Part shown: piece after piece, positions 19,151 to 28,106 of the stretch
How positions within the stretch are numbered: the stretch's first letter is position 1
Layout: every line of letters starts with the position of its first letter
Assembly (NCBI RefSeq): GCF_011801145.1
Contig: NZ_CP046172.1
Span: forward strand, 3,596,001-3,660,000
Direction: 5' to 3'
From: Nocardia arthritidis
GTDB lineage: Bacteria > Actinomycetota > Actinomycetes > Mycobacteriales > Mycobacteriaceae
Length of the DNA stretch: 64,000 nucleotides
Program-made: the position numbers and the translations under genes
The notes under the pieces: model-generated
The model's input: the letters and a program-made list of their open reading frames with translations, nothing else
Told to the model about the DNA's origin: nothing
Database searches by the model: none

Positions 19151-19201
19151 ATGGTGGCGCGTCGGCTAATTCTCGTAGTAACCCGCCGCAGCGGGGCCTG
19201 A
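19151..19201 (+). CDS. putative branched-chain amino acid leader peptide (16 aa)
   Basis: The short frame MVARRLILVVTRRSGA contains Leu-Ile-Leu-Val-Val in a row, using the rare codons CTA, GTA and GTA in this GC-rich genome. The composition (basic residues around a run of the regulating amino acids) is that of actinobacterial leuA/ilvB attenuation leaders. Its stop codon lies in the loop of a very stable hairpin (19186-19225). No clear ribosome site precedes ATG 19151, so a leaderless or near-leaderless transcript would be needed. The gene controlled, at 19297, encodes a leucine-sensing type domain, which supports the assignment. Confidence 0.55.
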   Translation: MVARRLILVVTRRSGA

Positions 19202-19240
19202 TTCGGACCGGCCCCCTCGCTGCGGGCCGTTGATTGTTGG
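19186..19240 (+). promoter_or_regulatory. attenuator hairpin overlapping the leader peptide end
   Basis: CCGCAGCG (19186-19193) pairs with CGCTGCGG (19218-19225), and GGGCC pairs with GGCCC after a 3-base bulge: 13 pairs closing an 11-base loop that holds the leader stop codon. It is followed by a T-rich GTTGATTGTTGG. A ribosome stalled at the Leu/Val codons or finishing at the stop would change this pairing, as in classical attenuation. I could not identify a convincing antiterminator by eye. Confidence 0.55.
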
Positions 19241-19296
19241 CTGCTGGTCCCCTCCTCCATCTGTGGAAAGACTTCTCCGGGAAGACCTACGTGCAC

Positions 19297-19728
19297 ATGA
19301 CGATCCTGACACTTGACACGAATAACCTGCTGGCCGCCGCCCCGAAGGGCCTGCGCGCCGAGAGCACGGGCATGACGCCCGCCGAATTCCACCTCCGGTA
19401 CGGCGAGAACGCGGGCCCGATCCGGCTCGGCGACTGGTCGTCGGTCAATCGGGGCGCGGATTTCATCGCGACCCTCGAATTCGCCGACCGCCTGCGCACC
19501 GTCGTCGCGAGCGGCAGCCCGGTCGCGGCGCTCACCTCGGCGCTGTACGACGAGGGCTATCCGGTCGAAATCCTGCAGTTCCATCAGCGCCGCACCGAGG
19601 ATGGCACCGCCACCTTCGTGCAGTGCGAATGCGACGGCAGGCGCGGCTGGGGTGCGGCCATCGCCGGCGACAGCGCCGAATCGACGGTGCGCGCCATGAT
19701 CGCCGGCGTGAACCGCCTGGGCGTCTGA
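19297..19728 (+). CDS. stand-alone LeuA-type allosteric (dimer) domain protein
   Basis: 143 residues matching only the C-terminal regulatory domain of 2-isopropylmalate synthase. The block 'GSPVAALTSALYDEGYPVEI' corresponds to LeuA 'GNGPLAAFVHAL..GFDV', 'TFVQCECDGRRGWGAAI' to the 'AYVEASV...WGVGI' strand pair, and 'STVRAMIAGVNRL' to the final helix. In LeuA this domain binds leucine and inhibits the enzyme. No TIM-barrel catalytic domain is present here or nearby, and no frameshifted remnant is visible upstream. ATG 19297 or GTG 19291 (GGGAAG 6 bases upstream) may be the start. Role inferred: leucine sensing, or a subunit binding LeuA. Confidence 0.75.
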   Translation: MTILTLDTNNLLAAAPKGLRAESTGMTPAEFHLRYGENAGPIRLGDWSSVNRGADFIATLEFADRLRTVVASGSPVAALTSALYDEGYPVEILQFHQRRTEDGTATFVQCECDGRRGWGAAIAGDSAESTVRAMIAGVNRLGV

Positions 19729-19748
19729 ACCGCGTCTGAAACAACAAG

Positions 19749-19781
19749 GGGCCGTTCACATTTCGTGAATGTGAACGGCCC
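19749..19781. terminator. bidirectional terminator
   Basis: Perfect 13-base arms GGGCCGTTCACAT/ATGTGAACGGCCC with a 7-base loop, between two convergent genes (LeuA-domain protein and thioredoxin). It can serve both strands. Confidence 0.85.
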
Positions 19782-19793
19782 TGAGTTGCTCGG

Positions 19794-20162
19794 TTACTCG
19801 CCCTGGGACTGTTCGGCCAGCTGCTTGCGCACCTCGTCCATGTCCAGCGCCTTCACCTGGGTGACCAGATCCTCCAGCGCGGCGGGCGGCAGCGCACCCG
19901 GCTGCGCGAACACCAGCACGCCCTCGCGGAAGGCCATGATGGTCGGGATGGACCGGATATTCGCCGCGGCGGCCAGGCCCTGCTCGGCCTCGGTGTCCAC
20001 CTTGCCGTGCACCACGTCGGGGTGCGCCTGCGAGGAGGCCTCGAAGGTCGGCGCGAAGCTGCGGCACGGACCGCACCAGGAAGCCCAGAAATCGACGAGT
20101 ACCACGTCGTTTCCGGTGACTACCTCATCGAAGTTCTGCTGGGTCAGCGTCTGGGTGGCCAT
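19794..20162 (-). CDS. trxA: thioredoxin
   Basis: 122 residues with the redox motif WCGPC in VLVDFWASWCGPCRSFAPTFE and the cis-Pro in RSIPTIMAFREG, a complete thioredoxin fold of normal length. It is most like mycobacterial TrxB1-type thioredoxins. It reduces protein disulfides in the cytoplasm with electrons from thioredoxin reductase, which is not in this window. ATG 20162; GAGGACGTC precedes it. Confidence 0.93.
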   Translation of the reverse strand: MATQTLTQQNFDEVVTGNDVVLVDFWASWCGPCRSFAPTFEASSQAHPDVVHGKVDTEAEQGLAAAANIRSIPTIMAFREGVLVFAQPGALPPAALEDLVTQVKALDMDEVRKQLAEQSQGE

Positions 20163-20211
20163 GACGTCCTCTCATATTCGGTATGCACCGCTATAACACA
20201 TCCGGTTCCGC

Positions 20212-20733
20212 TTATCTTCCACTGCCGATTCCCCACTCACAGTGTCGATCGCCGTCCCAACGGCGGATACCCACCACGGTCGCGGGGAAATCCCGGTCCC
20301 GGGCCACCGCGTGCACCGCCTCACCGAGCCGCTGCGCCGCGACCCGCCGGGCCAGCGTAATGTGCGGCGTCCACGCGTCCGGGTGCAGGTTGGCCGGGAC
20401 GCCGGGGCACGGCGCGACGATCCCGAAGATGGCGCGCTGCACCGCGAGCAGCTGTTCGGACGGCACCACCAGCCGGACCAGGATCGGGTTGCGCGCGCCG
20501 AAGATCAGCACCCCGCCCAGCCGGATGGCGAAGGGCCGGAAAACATAGCCGTCCAGGGCATGGTCGATGCGCGGCCAGATCTGCCGCGCCACCGCGACAG
20601 TGATATGTGGCCGGTTGGTTTCGGTGGTTTTGGCCGCCGGGCTCGGAATTCCGGCGTCGGCGAGCAACCGCCACTCGCGCCGGATCTCGGCGTCGGCCGC
20701 ATCGTCCAACAGCAGTTCGACCGATTGCACCAT
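20212..20733 (-). CDS. 2'-5' RNA ligase / 2H phosphoesterase family protein
   Basis: 173 residues with the two HxT motifs of the 2H phosphoesterase superfamily, HITV at 43-46 and HITL at 124-127, about 80 residues apart as expected. Known members hydrolyse or ligate cyclic or 2'-5' phosphodiesters in RNA or nucleotides. It reads away from the dehydrogenase at 20812 from a short divergent region. ATG 20733 is used since the longer frame upstream crosses the divergent gene. Confidence 0.82.
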   Translation of the reverse strand: MVQSVELLLDDAADAEIRREWRLLADAGIPSPAAKTTETNRPHITVAVARQIWPRIDHALDGYVFRPFAIRLGGVLIFGARNPILVRLVVPSEQLLAVQRAIFGIVAPCPGVPANLHPDAWTPHITLARRVAAQRLGEAVHAVARDRDFPATVVGIRRWDGDRHCEWGIGSGR

Positions 20734-20811
20734 GATCTCCAGAAGGTAGCGGTATCGCCGGGTGGGCGGGTCGGTTCGGGCGTGCCCGCGCGGCGCGGGG
20801 AGGATGAACCG

Positions 20812-21885
20812 GTGAACGATGGGCGCATCAGACTCGGTCTGATCGAAGGTGACGGCATCGGCCCCGAGGTGGTCGGCGCCACCCGGCGGGTGGTGGACGA
20901 GGCGCTGGCCGCGGCCGATGCCGCCCCGGTCGAATGGGTGCCGTTGCCGATCGGTCACCGGGCGATCGCCGAATTCGGCACACCGCTGCCGGAATCGACC
21001 CTCGACACGCTGGACGAACTCGACGCCTGGATCCTCGGCCCGCACGACAACGCCTCGTACCCGCCGGAGCATCGGGCCGCACCCGGCGGGGCCATCCGGA
21101 AACGGTTCGGGCTCTACGCCAATATCCGTCCGGCCAGGGCGTTCGCCGGTGTGCGTTCCGTCGCACCCGATATCGATCTGGTGATCGTCCGGGAGAACAG
21201 CGAGGGCTTCTACGCCGACCGCAATATGTTCGCCGGGTCGGGGGAGTTCCGGCCGACGCCGGATGTCGCGCTCGCCGTCGGCGTGGTGACCCGGGACGCG
21301 TGCGTCCGGATCGCGCACGAGGCGTTTCGCCTGGCGGTGGCGCGGCGCAAGCGGGTCACCATCGTGCACAAGGCCAATGTGCTGCCGATGACGATGGGAC
21401 TTTTTCGTGATGTTTGTTACGAAGTGGCTCGCGACTATCCGGGTGTGACGGTCGACGATCAGCACGTGGATGCGATGGCGGCCCATTTGGTCCGCGCCGC
21501 ACCGCAATTCGATGTGCTGGTGACCGAGAATCTGTTCGGCGACATCCTTTCCGACCTGGCGGGTGAGCTCAGTGGCTCACTCGGTTTGGCCGCATCGCTG
21601 AACTGTTCGGCCACCAGGGCGATGGCCCAGGCAGTGCACGGTGCCGCGCCCGCGCTGGCCGGGCATAATCGCGCCAATCCGGCCGCTTTGCAGCTGTCCG
21701 CGGCAATGCTGTTGCATTGGTTGGGGACTCGTGACTCAGACGGTGGTTTGCGGCAGGCCGCGGAGCGGATCGAGCGCGCCGTCGCCGCCGCGCTCGCGGC
21801 CGGTATCGCCACCGCTGACCTCGGCGGCCTGGCCTCGACCAGCGAATTCACCGAGCAGGTATGTGCTAGGGTGCACCGCCGGTAA
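20812..21885 (+). CDS. isocitrate/isopropylmalate dehydrogenase family protein
   Basis: 357 residues. N-terminal LGLIEGDGIGPEVV, the substrate-binding Arg block RKRFGLYANIRPARAF, VRENSEGFYADRN, KANVLPMTMGLFRD, and metal-binding TENLFGDILSDLAGELSGSLGLAAS are family hallmarks of NAD(P)-dependent beta-decarboxylating dehydrogenases. The Arg and ENSEG blocks look more like isocitrate or homoisocitrate/tartrate-type enzymes than canonical LeuB, so the substrate is open. GTG 20812 follows GGGGAGG at a good distance. Lying 1 kb from the LeuA-type domain it could belong to leucine or a related 2-oxoacid pathway, but the genes between are on the other strand. Confidence 0.85.
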   Translation: MNDGRIRLGLIEGDGIGPEVVGATRRVVDEALAAADAAPVEWVPLPIGHRAIAEFGTPLPESTLDTLDELDAWILGPHDNASYPPEHRAAPGGAIRKRFGLYANIRPARAFAGVRSVAPDIDLVIVRENSEGFYADRNMFAGSGEFRPTPDVALAVGVVTRDACVRIAHEAFRLAVARRKRVTIVHKANVLPMTMGLFRDVCYEVARDYPGVTVDDQHVDAMAAHLVRAAPQFDVLVTENLFGDILSDLAGELSGSLGLAASLNCSATRAMAQAVHGAAPALAGHNRANPAALQLSAAMLLHWLGTRDSDGGLRQAAERIERAVAAALAAGIATADLGGLASTSEFTEQVCARVHRR

Positions 21886-21890
21886 TCGGA

Positions 21891-21910
21891 GTGTCGCCGT
21901 GGTACGACAC
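21891..21910. promoter_or_regulatory. inverted repeat upstream of amino acid transporter
   Basis: GTGTCG and CGACAC arms separated by 8 bases, 6 bases after the dehydrogenase stop and 111 bases before the transporter start. It may be an operator or a weak terminator. Confidence 0.35.
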
Positions 21911-22020
21911 AGTACGGATGAATCTTCCGTTACTGTCACGCACGGAGCGGCTCGGTCGCTTAGATTGCCAAACGGGTGGTGACGCCCGGGTTTCAGGTAT
22001 TCGAAATGTGGAGGGCTGCT

Positions 22021-22929
22021 GTGTCTGTTCGATCGGTAGTTGGCAGGCGCGCCCTGCAGGCGGTGTGCGTGCTCGCCTGCGGCGCACTGGCGCTGACGGG
22101 CTGTACGAAGAACACCGAGGACACCGGGCCGAAGGCCGAGAAGGTCGGCGGTATCGAGAAGGTCGATTCGCTCGCCGCGCAGCTGCCGGACAAGCTGAAG
22201 TCGTCCGGCAAGATCGTCGTCGGTGTGAACGTCCCCTACCAGCCGAACGAGTACAAGGACCCGAGCGGCAAGATCGTCGGCTTCGATGTCGATTTGATGG
22301 ACGCCGTCGCCGCGACCCTCGGCATCAAGGCCGAATACACCGAATCCGCCTTCGAGAAGATCATTCCGACCATCCAGGCGGGCACCTACGACGTCGGTAT
22401 GTCCTCGATGACCGATTCGAAGGAACGCGAGCAGCAGGTCGACTTCGCCACCTACTTCAAGGCAGGCATCCAGTGGGCGCAGCCGGTCGGCAAGCCGATC
22501 GACCCGAACAACGCCTGCGGCAAGCGGGTCGCGGTGCAGGCCAACACCGTCGAGGACACCGACGAGATCCCGGCCAAGAGCAAGAAGTGCACCGATGCGG
22601 GCAAGCCCGCCATCGATAAGAAGTCGTTCGACGAGCAGAGCGCCGCGACCAACGCGGTGGTGCTCGGCCAGGTCGACGGCATGTCGGCCGACTCTCCGGT
22701 GACCGCCTACGGCATCAAGCAGAGCGGCGGCAAGATCGAGGCCGCCGGTCAGGTATTCGATTCCGCGCCGTACGGCTGGGCGGTGCCGAAGGGTTCGCCG
22801 CTGGGCAAACTGCTGTCCGCCGCCGTGCAGCACCTCATCGATTCCGGAAAGTACCTGGAGATCTGCAAGAACTGGGGCGTCCAGGACGGTGCGATCACCA
22901 AGTCGGTCGTGAACGGCGCCGAGAGCTGA
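22021..22929 (+). CDS. amino acid ABC transporter substrate-binding lipoprotein
   Basis: 302 residues. Signal peptide with lipobox LTGC, then a type II periplasmic-binding fold (SBP_bac_3): VGVNVPYQPNEYKDPSGKIV, GFDVDLMDAVAATLG, AGTYDVGMSSMTDSKEREQQVDF. These proteins bind polar amino acids such as Gln, Glu or Arg. GTG 22021 is preferred because GGAGGG lies 5 bases upstream; longer in-frame starts exist at 22006 and 21976. First gene of a binding protein-permease-ATPase operon. Confidence 0.9.
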   Translation: MSVRSVVGRRALQAVCVLACGALALTGCTKNTEDTGPKAEKVGGIEKVDSLAAQLPDKLKSSGKIVVGVNVPYQPNEYKDPSGKIVGFDVDLMDAVAATLGIKAEYTESAFEKIIPTIQAGTYDVGMSSMTDSKEREQQVDFATYFKAGIQWAQPVGKPIDPNNACGKRVAVQANTVEDTDEIPAKSKKCTDAGKPAIDKKSFDEQSAATNAVVLGQVDGMSADSPVTAYGIKQSGGKIEAAGQVFDSAPYGWAVPKGSPLGKLLSAAVQHLIDSGKYLEICKNWGVQDGAITKSVVNGAES

Positions 22930-22932
22930 TCG

Positions 22933-23895
22933 ATGCCCTCATCTGATACGACGGCCTTGCCCGGCGACACCGGGCAAGGTGGGGGAGCCACCACCGCAGG
23001 CGAACCCACTCCGATCAAGGCAATACCGCTACGCCGCCCCGGCCGCTGGATCGCCGCCGCGATCATCCTCGTGCTGGTCGCACTGTTCGGTTACGGCGCG
23101 GCCACCAACTCGGCCTACGGCTGGCGCACCTACTGGAAATATCTGTTCGACAGCCGGATCGAATCCGGTGTGGTGATCACGCTGGAGCTGACCGTCCTGG
23201 CCATGGCGCTGGCCGTGGTGCTCGGCACGGTGCTCGCGGTGATGCGCCTATCGCCGAACCCGGTGCTGCGGTCGGCGGCCTGGGTGTATCTCTGGATCTT
23301 CCGTGGCACACCGGTTTACGTGCAGTTGGTGTTCTGGGGTCTGTTCCCGTCGCTGTACAAGAACATTCAGCTCGGCGTTCCGTTCGGGCCGCAGTTGCTC
23401 CACATCGACGTGCAGCACATGCAGGCCACCTTCCTCTTCGTGGTGATCGGCCTCGGCCTGAACGAGGCCGCGTACATGGCCGAAATCGTCCGCGCCGGAA
23501 TCAATTCCGTCGGTGAAGGACAGCGCGAGGCGTCCATCGCGCTCGGCATGTCCTGGGGCCAGACCATGCGCCGCACGGTGCTGCCGCAGGCGATGCGGGT
23601 GATCATCCCGCCGACCGGTAACGAGCTGATCGGCATGTTGAAGACCACCTCGCTGGCGGCCGCGGTGCCCTACACCGCCGACGTGTACGGCCGGGCCCGC
23701 GACATCTTCGCGGTGAACTTCCAGCCGATCCCGCTGCTGCTGGTCGCCGCGACCTGGTATCTGGCGATCACCAGCGTGCTGATGGTCGGCCAGTTCTACC
23801 TGGAGCGCTACTACTCCCGCGGCGCGACCAGACAGCTGACCTCCAAGCAGCTGCAGGAGCTGGCGGACGCGCAGACGATTGTGAAGGCGAAATGA
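22933..23895 (+). CDS. amino acid ABC transporter permease
   Basis: 320 residues with a polar 35-residue N terminus and about five to six membrane helices. The BPD transport signature [22 protein letters not shown] and [23 protein letters not shown] identify a polar amino acid permease (GlnP/HisM type). It is the only permease in the operon and probably acts as a homodimer. It overlaps the ATPase gene by 4 bases. Confidence 0.92.
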   Translation: MPSSDTTALPGDTGQGGGATTAGEPTPIKAIPLRRPGRWIAAAIILVLVALFGYGAATNSAYGWRTYWKYLFDSRIESGVVITLELTVLAMALAVVLGTVLAVMRLSPNPVLRSAAWVYLWIFRGTPVYVQLVFWGLFPSLYKNIQLGVPFGPQLLHIDVQHMQATFLFVVIGLGLNEAAYMAEIVRAGINSVGEGQREASIALGMSWGQTMRRTVLPQAMRVIIPPTGNELIGMLKTTSLAAAVPYTADVYGRARDIFAVNFQPIPLLLVAATWYLAITSVLMVGQFYLERYYSRGATRQLTSKQLQELADAQTIVKAK

Positions 23896-24692
23896 GCGGC
23901 GAGCAGGACATGACGCAACCGACCGACCCGGCGCAGCCGATGATCGTCGCCGATCGGGTGTGCAAGAGCTTCGGCGCGCTGCAGGTGCTCAAGGGTGTTT
24001 CGCTGAATGTCGGGCGGGGCGAGGTGCTTTGTGTCGTCGGGCCGTCCGGTTCCGGCAAGTCCACCTTCCTGCGCTGCATCAACCATCTCGAGGACATCAG
24101 CGCGGGCCGCCTGTACGTCGATGGTGATCTGGTGGGCTATCGCGAGCGCAACGGCAAGCTCTACGAGCTGCATCCGCGCGAGGCGGCCAAGCAGCGCCGC
24201 GAAATCGGCATGGTGTTCCAGCATTTCAATCTGTTCCCGCACCGCACTGCGCTGGAGAACGTGATCGAGGCGCCGATACAGGTCAAGAAGGTCGACAGGG
24301 CGCGCGCGATCGCCAGGGGCAAGGAGCTGCTGGACCGAGTCGGCTTGGCGGAGAAGGCGAATGCCTATCCGGCCCAGCTGTCCGGCGGTCAGCAGCAGCG
24401 CGTCGCCATCGCCCGTGCGCTGGCCATGGACCCCAAGCTGATGCTCTTCGACGAGCCGACCTCGGCGCTGGATCCGGAGCTGGTCGGCGAGGTGCTTTCG
24501 GTCATGCGGGAACTCGCGCGGTCCGGTATGACGATGGTGGTGGTGACGCACGAAATGGGTTTCGCCCGCGAGGTCGCCGATCAGCTGGTGTTCATGGACG
24601 GCGGCGTGGTGGTCGAGGCCGGGGCGCCGCTCGACGTACTGACCAATCCGCAGCACCAGCGCACGAAGGCTTTCCTGTCCCGGATCCTATAG
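23892..24692 (+). CDS. amino acid ABC transporter ATPase (GlnQ type)
   Basis: 266 residues. Walker [10 protein letters not shown]-loop [11 protein letters not shown], signature [17 protein letters not shown], Walker [17 protein letters not shown] and switch His in [12 protein letters not shown]. The [19 protein letters not shown] and [12 protein letters not shown] blocks are characteristic of polar amino acid importers. The ATGA overlap with the permease shows coupling. Confidence 0.93.
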   Translation: MSGEQDMTQPTDPAQPMIVADRVCKSFGALQVLKGVSLNVGRGEVLCVVGPSGSGKSTFLRCINHLEDISAGRLYVDGDLVGYRERNGKLYELHPREAAKQRREIGMVFQHFNLFPHRTALENVIEAPIQVKKVDRARAIARGKELLDRVGLAEKANAYPAQLSGGQQQRVAIARALAMDPKLMLFDEPTSALDPELVGEVLSVMRELARSGMTMVVVTHEMGFAREVADQLVFMDGGVVVEAGAPLDVLTNPQHQRTKAFLSRIL

Positions 24693-24702
24693 AGTTCCGG
24701 CC

Positions 24703-25668
24703 GTGCTGCCGGACCTGAGCGAGTTGAATTCGGACGCGGCGTACGCGGCGCGCCGCAACGATATCGAGCTGTGGGCGCCTTGGGCCCGGCACGCGCTGGC
24801 CTCGGTGGGGCTACCGCAGCCGCGGACCTTGACGGTGCCGGGGCCGAGCACCAATCCGGTGGTCGTCGGCGATAACGGGATGGTGGTGAAGTTCTTCGGC
24901 CCGTATTGGTCCGGTCCGGAGAGTCTGGTGTCGGAGACCGAGGCGTATCGGGTGCTCGGCGGGCAACCGCTGCCGGTGCCTCGGCTGCTCGCCCGGGGTG
25001 AGCTGCTTCCCGGCGAAAGTGGTTGGCATTGGCCGTTTCTGGTGACATCGGCGGTGGCGGGACGGCCGTGGCGGCAGGTGCTGGCGACCGCGGGCCGGGC
25101 CACCGCGCTGCGGTTGGCCAGGAGTGCGGGCGAGCTGCTGGTGGGCCTGCGGGCGGTGCCGCTGGTGGAAACCGGCGTACTCGGTTACGACGCACCGGAA
25201 TTCGCCGAGATGCTGCGGCCACGGCGCAGCGCGACGGTGGCCGACCATCGAGGGTGGGGCTACCTGTCGCCGGAGCTGCTCGCCGCCGTCGAGGGATTCC
25301 TGCCGGATGTCGACGACCTGATCGACGGCGCCGCACCGGTTTTCGTGCACGGCGACCTGAACGCGGACAATCTCTTCGCCGATCCGGAGCGCGGTGAGAT
25401 CACCGGCCTGATCGACTTCAACGACGTCTACGCGGGCGACTTCCGGTACAGCCTGGTGCAGTTGCATCTCAACGCGTTCCGCGCCGACCGGGAGCTGTTG
25501 GGTGTCGCGCTGGCGGCCGCCGAATTCGAGGTGACGCCCGAGTTCCCAAGGGCGATGCTGGCTTTCACCTTCCTGCACGATTTCGAGGTGTTGGAGGAGG
25601 TCCCGTTCGACCTGACCGGAATCACCGATATCGATGAACTCGCCGAAACGCTTTGGGGCGTGCACTGA
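24703..25668 (+). CDS. APH-fold phosphotransferase family protein
   Basis: 321 residues. The kinase-like catalytic loop VFVHGDLNADNLF and the metal-binding IDFNDVYAGD identify the aminoglycoside phosphotransferase/choline kinase fold. The substrate cannot be predicted; many such genes are not resistance genes. GTG 24703 is 10 bases after the ATPase stop, so it may be transcribed with the transporter. It has no close relation to known antibiotic phosphotransferases that I recognise. Confidence 0.82.
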   Translation: MLPDLSELNSDAAYAARRNDIELWAPWARHALASVGLPQPRTLTVPGPSTNPVVVGDNGMVVKFFGPYWSGPESLVSETEAYRVLGGQPLPVPRLLARGELLPGESGWHWPFLVTSAVAGRPWRQVLATAGRATALRLARSAGELLVGLRAVPLVETGVLGYDAPEFAEMLRPRRSATVADHRGWGYLSPELLAAVEGFLPDVDDLIDGAAPVFVHGDLNADNLFADPERGEITGLIDFNDVYAGDFRYSLVQLHLNAFRADRELLGVALAAAEFEVTPEFPRAMLAFTFLHDFEVLEEVPFDLTGITDIDELAETLWGVH

Positions 25669-25689
25669 TTCGGTTGCACGGCCGAATCG

Positions 25690-26607
25690 CTACGGCTGTA
25701 CGTTCCGGGAGTTCTTGTGATGCACGGCTATCCGGAGCTGGCCCAGGAGCACCTTCGCGGCCGGGGCCGGTGGTGGGTCGCGCCGCCAGACGAGCGCGAG
25801 CCTGCCGCGCAACGGTGGATCGACGATTTGCAGCGTCCGGACACCGAACGCCGCCGCCTGCTCGGGGGTGAGTTCCGGTACCACCGCGATGCCTAGCCCG
25901 CGCGCGGCCAGTCGCAACAGCACCGGCGGAGCGGCGGCCTCGAAGGCGATATCGGGCTCGAATCCGGCCGCCGCGCAGGCGCGTTCGAGCACGCCGCGGA
26001 CACCGGTGCCCGCGGGCAGACAGATCAGCGGATGCTCGCGCAGCGCGTCGAGCGCGATCCGGTCGGTGTGCGTGTCGTCGGCCGCGGCCACCGCGGCGAC
26101 GACGGCGGTATCCAGGACGATCTCGGTGTCGATGGCGGGATCCAGTGCGGCGCCGGTCAATCCGACGAGGGCGAGATCGAGTTCGCCGGAGCGCACGGCC
26201 GCGAGCATGCGGTCGGAGGTGTCCTCGGTGAGGCTGATGCCGACCTGCGGATGGTCGTCGTGGAAATCGGCGAGCAGCCCCGGTGCGTCGAATTCGTCGG
26301 TGGCCGCGCCCGAGATGAGGCCCATCCGGACGTGGCCGCGCAGCAGCCCGGTGAATTCGTCGACCGTCTGGGTGATCCGCTCGGCCGCGTCCAGGGCGGC
26401 CCTGGCGTGCGCGAGCACCGCCGCGCCCACCGCGGTGGGGACGACCGAGCGCGGGCCGCGTTCCAGCAGCGGCTGCCCGAGCTCGCGCTCCAGCTGGCGG
26501 ATCTGTGCGCTCAGGCCGGGCTGGGCCAGGTGGAGCCGGGCCGCGGCCCTGGTGAAATTGGCCTCCTCGACCACCGTGACGAAGTAGCGCAGCTGCCGCA
26601 GTTCCAT
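25690..26607 (-). CDS. LysR family transcriptional regulator
   Basis: 305 residues. N-terminal helix-turn-helix MELRQLRYFVTVVEEANFTRAAARLHLAQPGLSAQI, then a LysR substrate-binding domain with VRMGLISGAATDEF at its start. ATG 26607 begins directly at the conserved MELRQL. It is divergent from the FAD-dependent oxidoreductase at 26679 (71 bases between starts), the standard arrangement for a LysR regulator and its target. Confidence 0.9.
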   Translation of the reverse strand: MELRQLRYFVTVVEEANFTRAAARLHLAQPGLSAQIRQLERELGQPLLERGPRSVVPTAVGAAVLAHARAALDAAERITQTVDEFTGLLRGHVRMGLISGAATDEFDAPGLLADFHDDHPQVGISLTEDTSDRMLAAVRSGELDLALVGLTGAALDPAIDTEIVLDTAVVAAVAAADDTHTDRIALDALREHPLICLPAGTGVRGVLERACAAAGFEPDIAFEAAAPPVLLRLAARGLGIAVVPELTPEQAAAFGVRTLQIVDPPLRGRLALVWRRDPPPAPAAKVLLGQLRIAVHHKNSRNVQP

Positions 26608-26678
26608 AAACAATCATTCTAGCTATTAGAAGATCTATCTGTTGTACTTCTAGCTCGTGGTCGAGCATCGTATGAGTC

Positions 26679-28043
26679 ATGGGAAATAACGCAACGCAGA
26701 CCGTCGACACCTTCACCGGCCCGGTCTTCCGCCCCGGCGACGAAGGGTACGAAGCGGAGATCGCCGGATTCCAGACCGCGTATACGCACCGGCCCGCGCT
26801 CGTGGTGGGTGCGGTGCACGCCGAGGATGTCCGCAGCGCGGTGGAATACGCGGCGCGGCAAGGACTTCCGGTTGCCGTTCAGGCGACCGGGCACGGGCTC
26901 TCGGTCGCGGCCGACGGCGGTGTGCTGATCAGCACCCGCCGGATGACCGCCATCACCATAGATCCGGCCACCCGGATCGCCCGGATCGGTGCGGGCGTGC
27001 GGGCGGGTGCGCTGGTCGAGGCGGCGGCACGGCACGGTCTCGCCCCGCTCAACGGGTCCTCGCCATCGGTCGGCGTCGTCGGGTACAGCCTCGGCGGTGG
27101 AACCGGCATCCTGGCAAGGCAATTCGGCTACGCGGCCGATCATGTGCGTGCGATCGAACTGGTCACCGCCGACGGCCGGGTGCGCAGGCTGACCCCGGGC
27201 GACGAACTGTTCGGCGCGGTGCTCGGCACCGGCGGCAACTTCGGCGTGATCACCGCGCTGGAGGTGGAACTGGTTGAGCTGACGGAGGTTTGGGGCGGTC
27301 AGCTGGTGTTCGATACGCCGCTGGTGGACGCCGCGCTCGCGGCGTGGCGGGAATGGACCGCGACGGTGCCCGAGGAACTCACCTCCACCGTCGTCCTGCT
27401 CACCTTCCCGGATATCCCGCAGGTGCCCGAGCCGTTGCGCGGCCGGTACGTGGCCTCGTTCCGGATCGCCTTCACCGGATCGGCCGAGGAGGGGGAGCGG
27501 CTGGTGGCACCGCTGCGGGCGGTGGGCCCGCGGCTGAAGGACGACCTGCGCACCATGCCGTACACCGAAAACCACACCATTCACAGCGATCCCGAACATC
27601 CGCACGGGTACGCCGCGACCAATGCCATGCTCGGCGAGCTGACCCCCGAGACGCTGTCCGCGCTGCTCGCGCTGACCGGTCCGGACGGCCCGCTGCGAGT
27701 GGTCGTCGATATCCGCCACCTGGGCGGCGCGCTGCGGCGGCCGGGCCCGAACGGCGTCGCGGTCGATCACCGGGACGCCGCGTATGTGGTGCGGGTGATC
27801 GCCATGCCCGAGCCGGCGGACGGCGCCGCGGCGCCGGCGGCGCTGGCACAGGTGCGAGAGGCGTTGGCGCCGTGGACGATCGGCCACAGCCTGAATTTCC
27901 TCTACGGTGCGGGCGCGGCCGCCGACGAGGCGCAGACGAGGGCGGGATACGCCGCCGAGACCTACGCCCGGCTCGCGGCCTTGAAGTCGAAGTACGACGC
28001 GCACAACATGTTCCGGTTCAACCGCAACATCCGGCCGAATTGA
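26679..28043 (+). CDS. FAD-binding oxidoreductase (BBE-like)
   Basis: 454 residues. FAD_binding_4 domain (about 35-180): PVAVQATGHGLSVAADGGVLIS contains the His often bound covalently to FAD, and SVGVVGYSLGGGTGILARQFG is the pyrophosphate loop; the second covalent Cys of two-link enzymes is replaced here (VVGYSLGGG region has no Cys). The C-terminal berberine-bridge block ends AETYARLAALKSKYDAHNMFRFNRNI. The substrate is unknown. It is likely controlled by the divergent LysR regulator. Confidence 0.88.
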   Translation: MGNNATQTVDTFTGPVFRPGDEGYEAEIAGFQTAYTHRPALVVGAVHAEDVRSAVEYAARQGLPVAVQATGHGLSVAADGGVLISTRRMTAITIDPATRIARIGAGVRAGALVEAAARHGLAPLNGSSPSVGVVGYSLGGGTGILARQFGYAADHVRAIELVTADGRVRRLTPGDELFGAVLGTGGNFGVITALEVELVELTEVWGGQLVFDTPLVDAALAAWREWTATVPEELTSTVVLLTFPDIPQVPEPLRGRYVASFRIAFTGSAEEGERLVAPLRAVGPRLKDDLRTMPYTENHTIHSDPEHPHGYAATNAMLGELTPETLSALLALTGPDGPLRVVVDIRHLGGALRRPGPNGVAVDHRDAAYVVRVIAMPEPADGAAAPAALAQVREALAPWTIGHSLNFLYGAGAAADEAQTRAGYAAETYARLAALKSKYDAHNMFRFNRNIRPN

Positions 28044-28106
28044 CCTGCCGCCCGGCCTGATCGGGCGCGGTGCCGAAATATGTCGGCACCGCGCCCGATT
28101 CGTGTG

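Noticed and set aside
24703..25668. Calling the APH-fold gene an aminoglycoside resistance gene
   Set aside because: Only fold-level motifs are seen; the context is an amino acid transporter.
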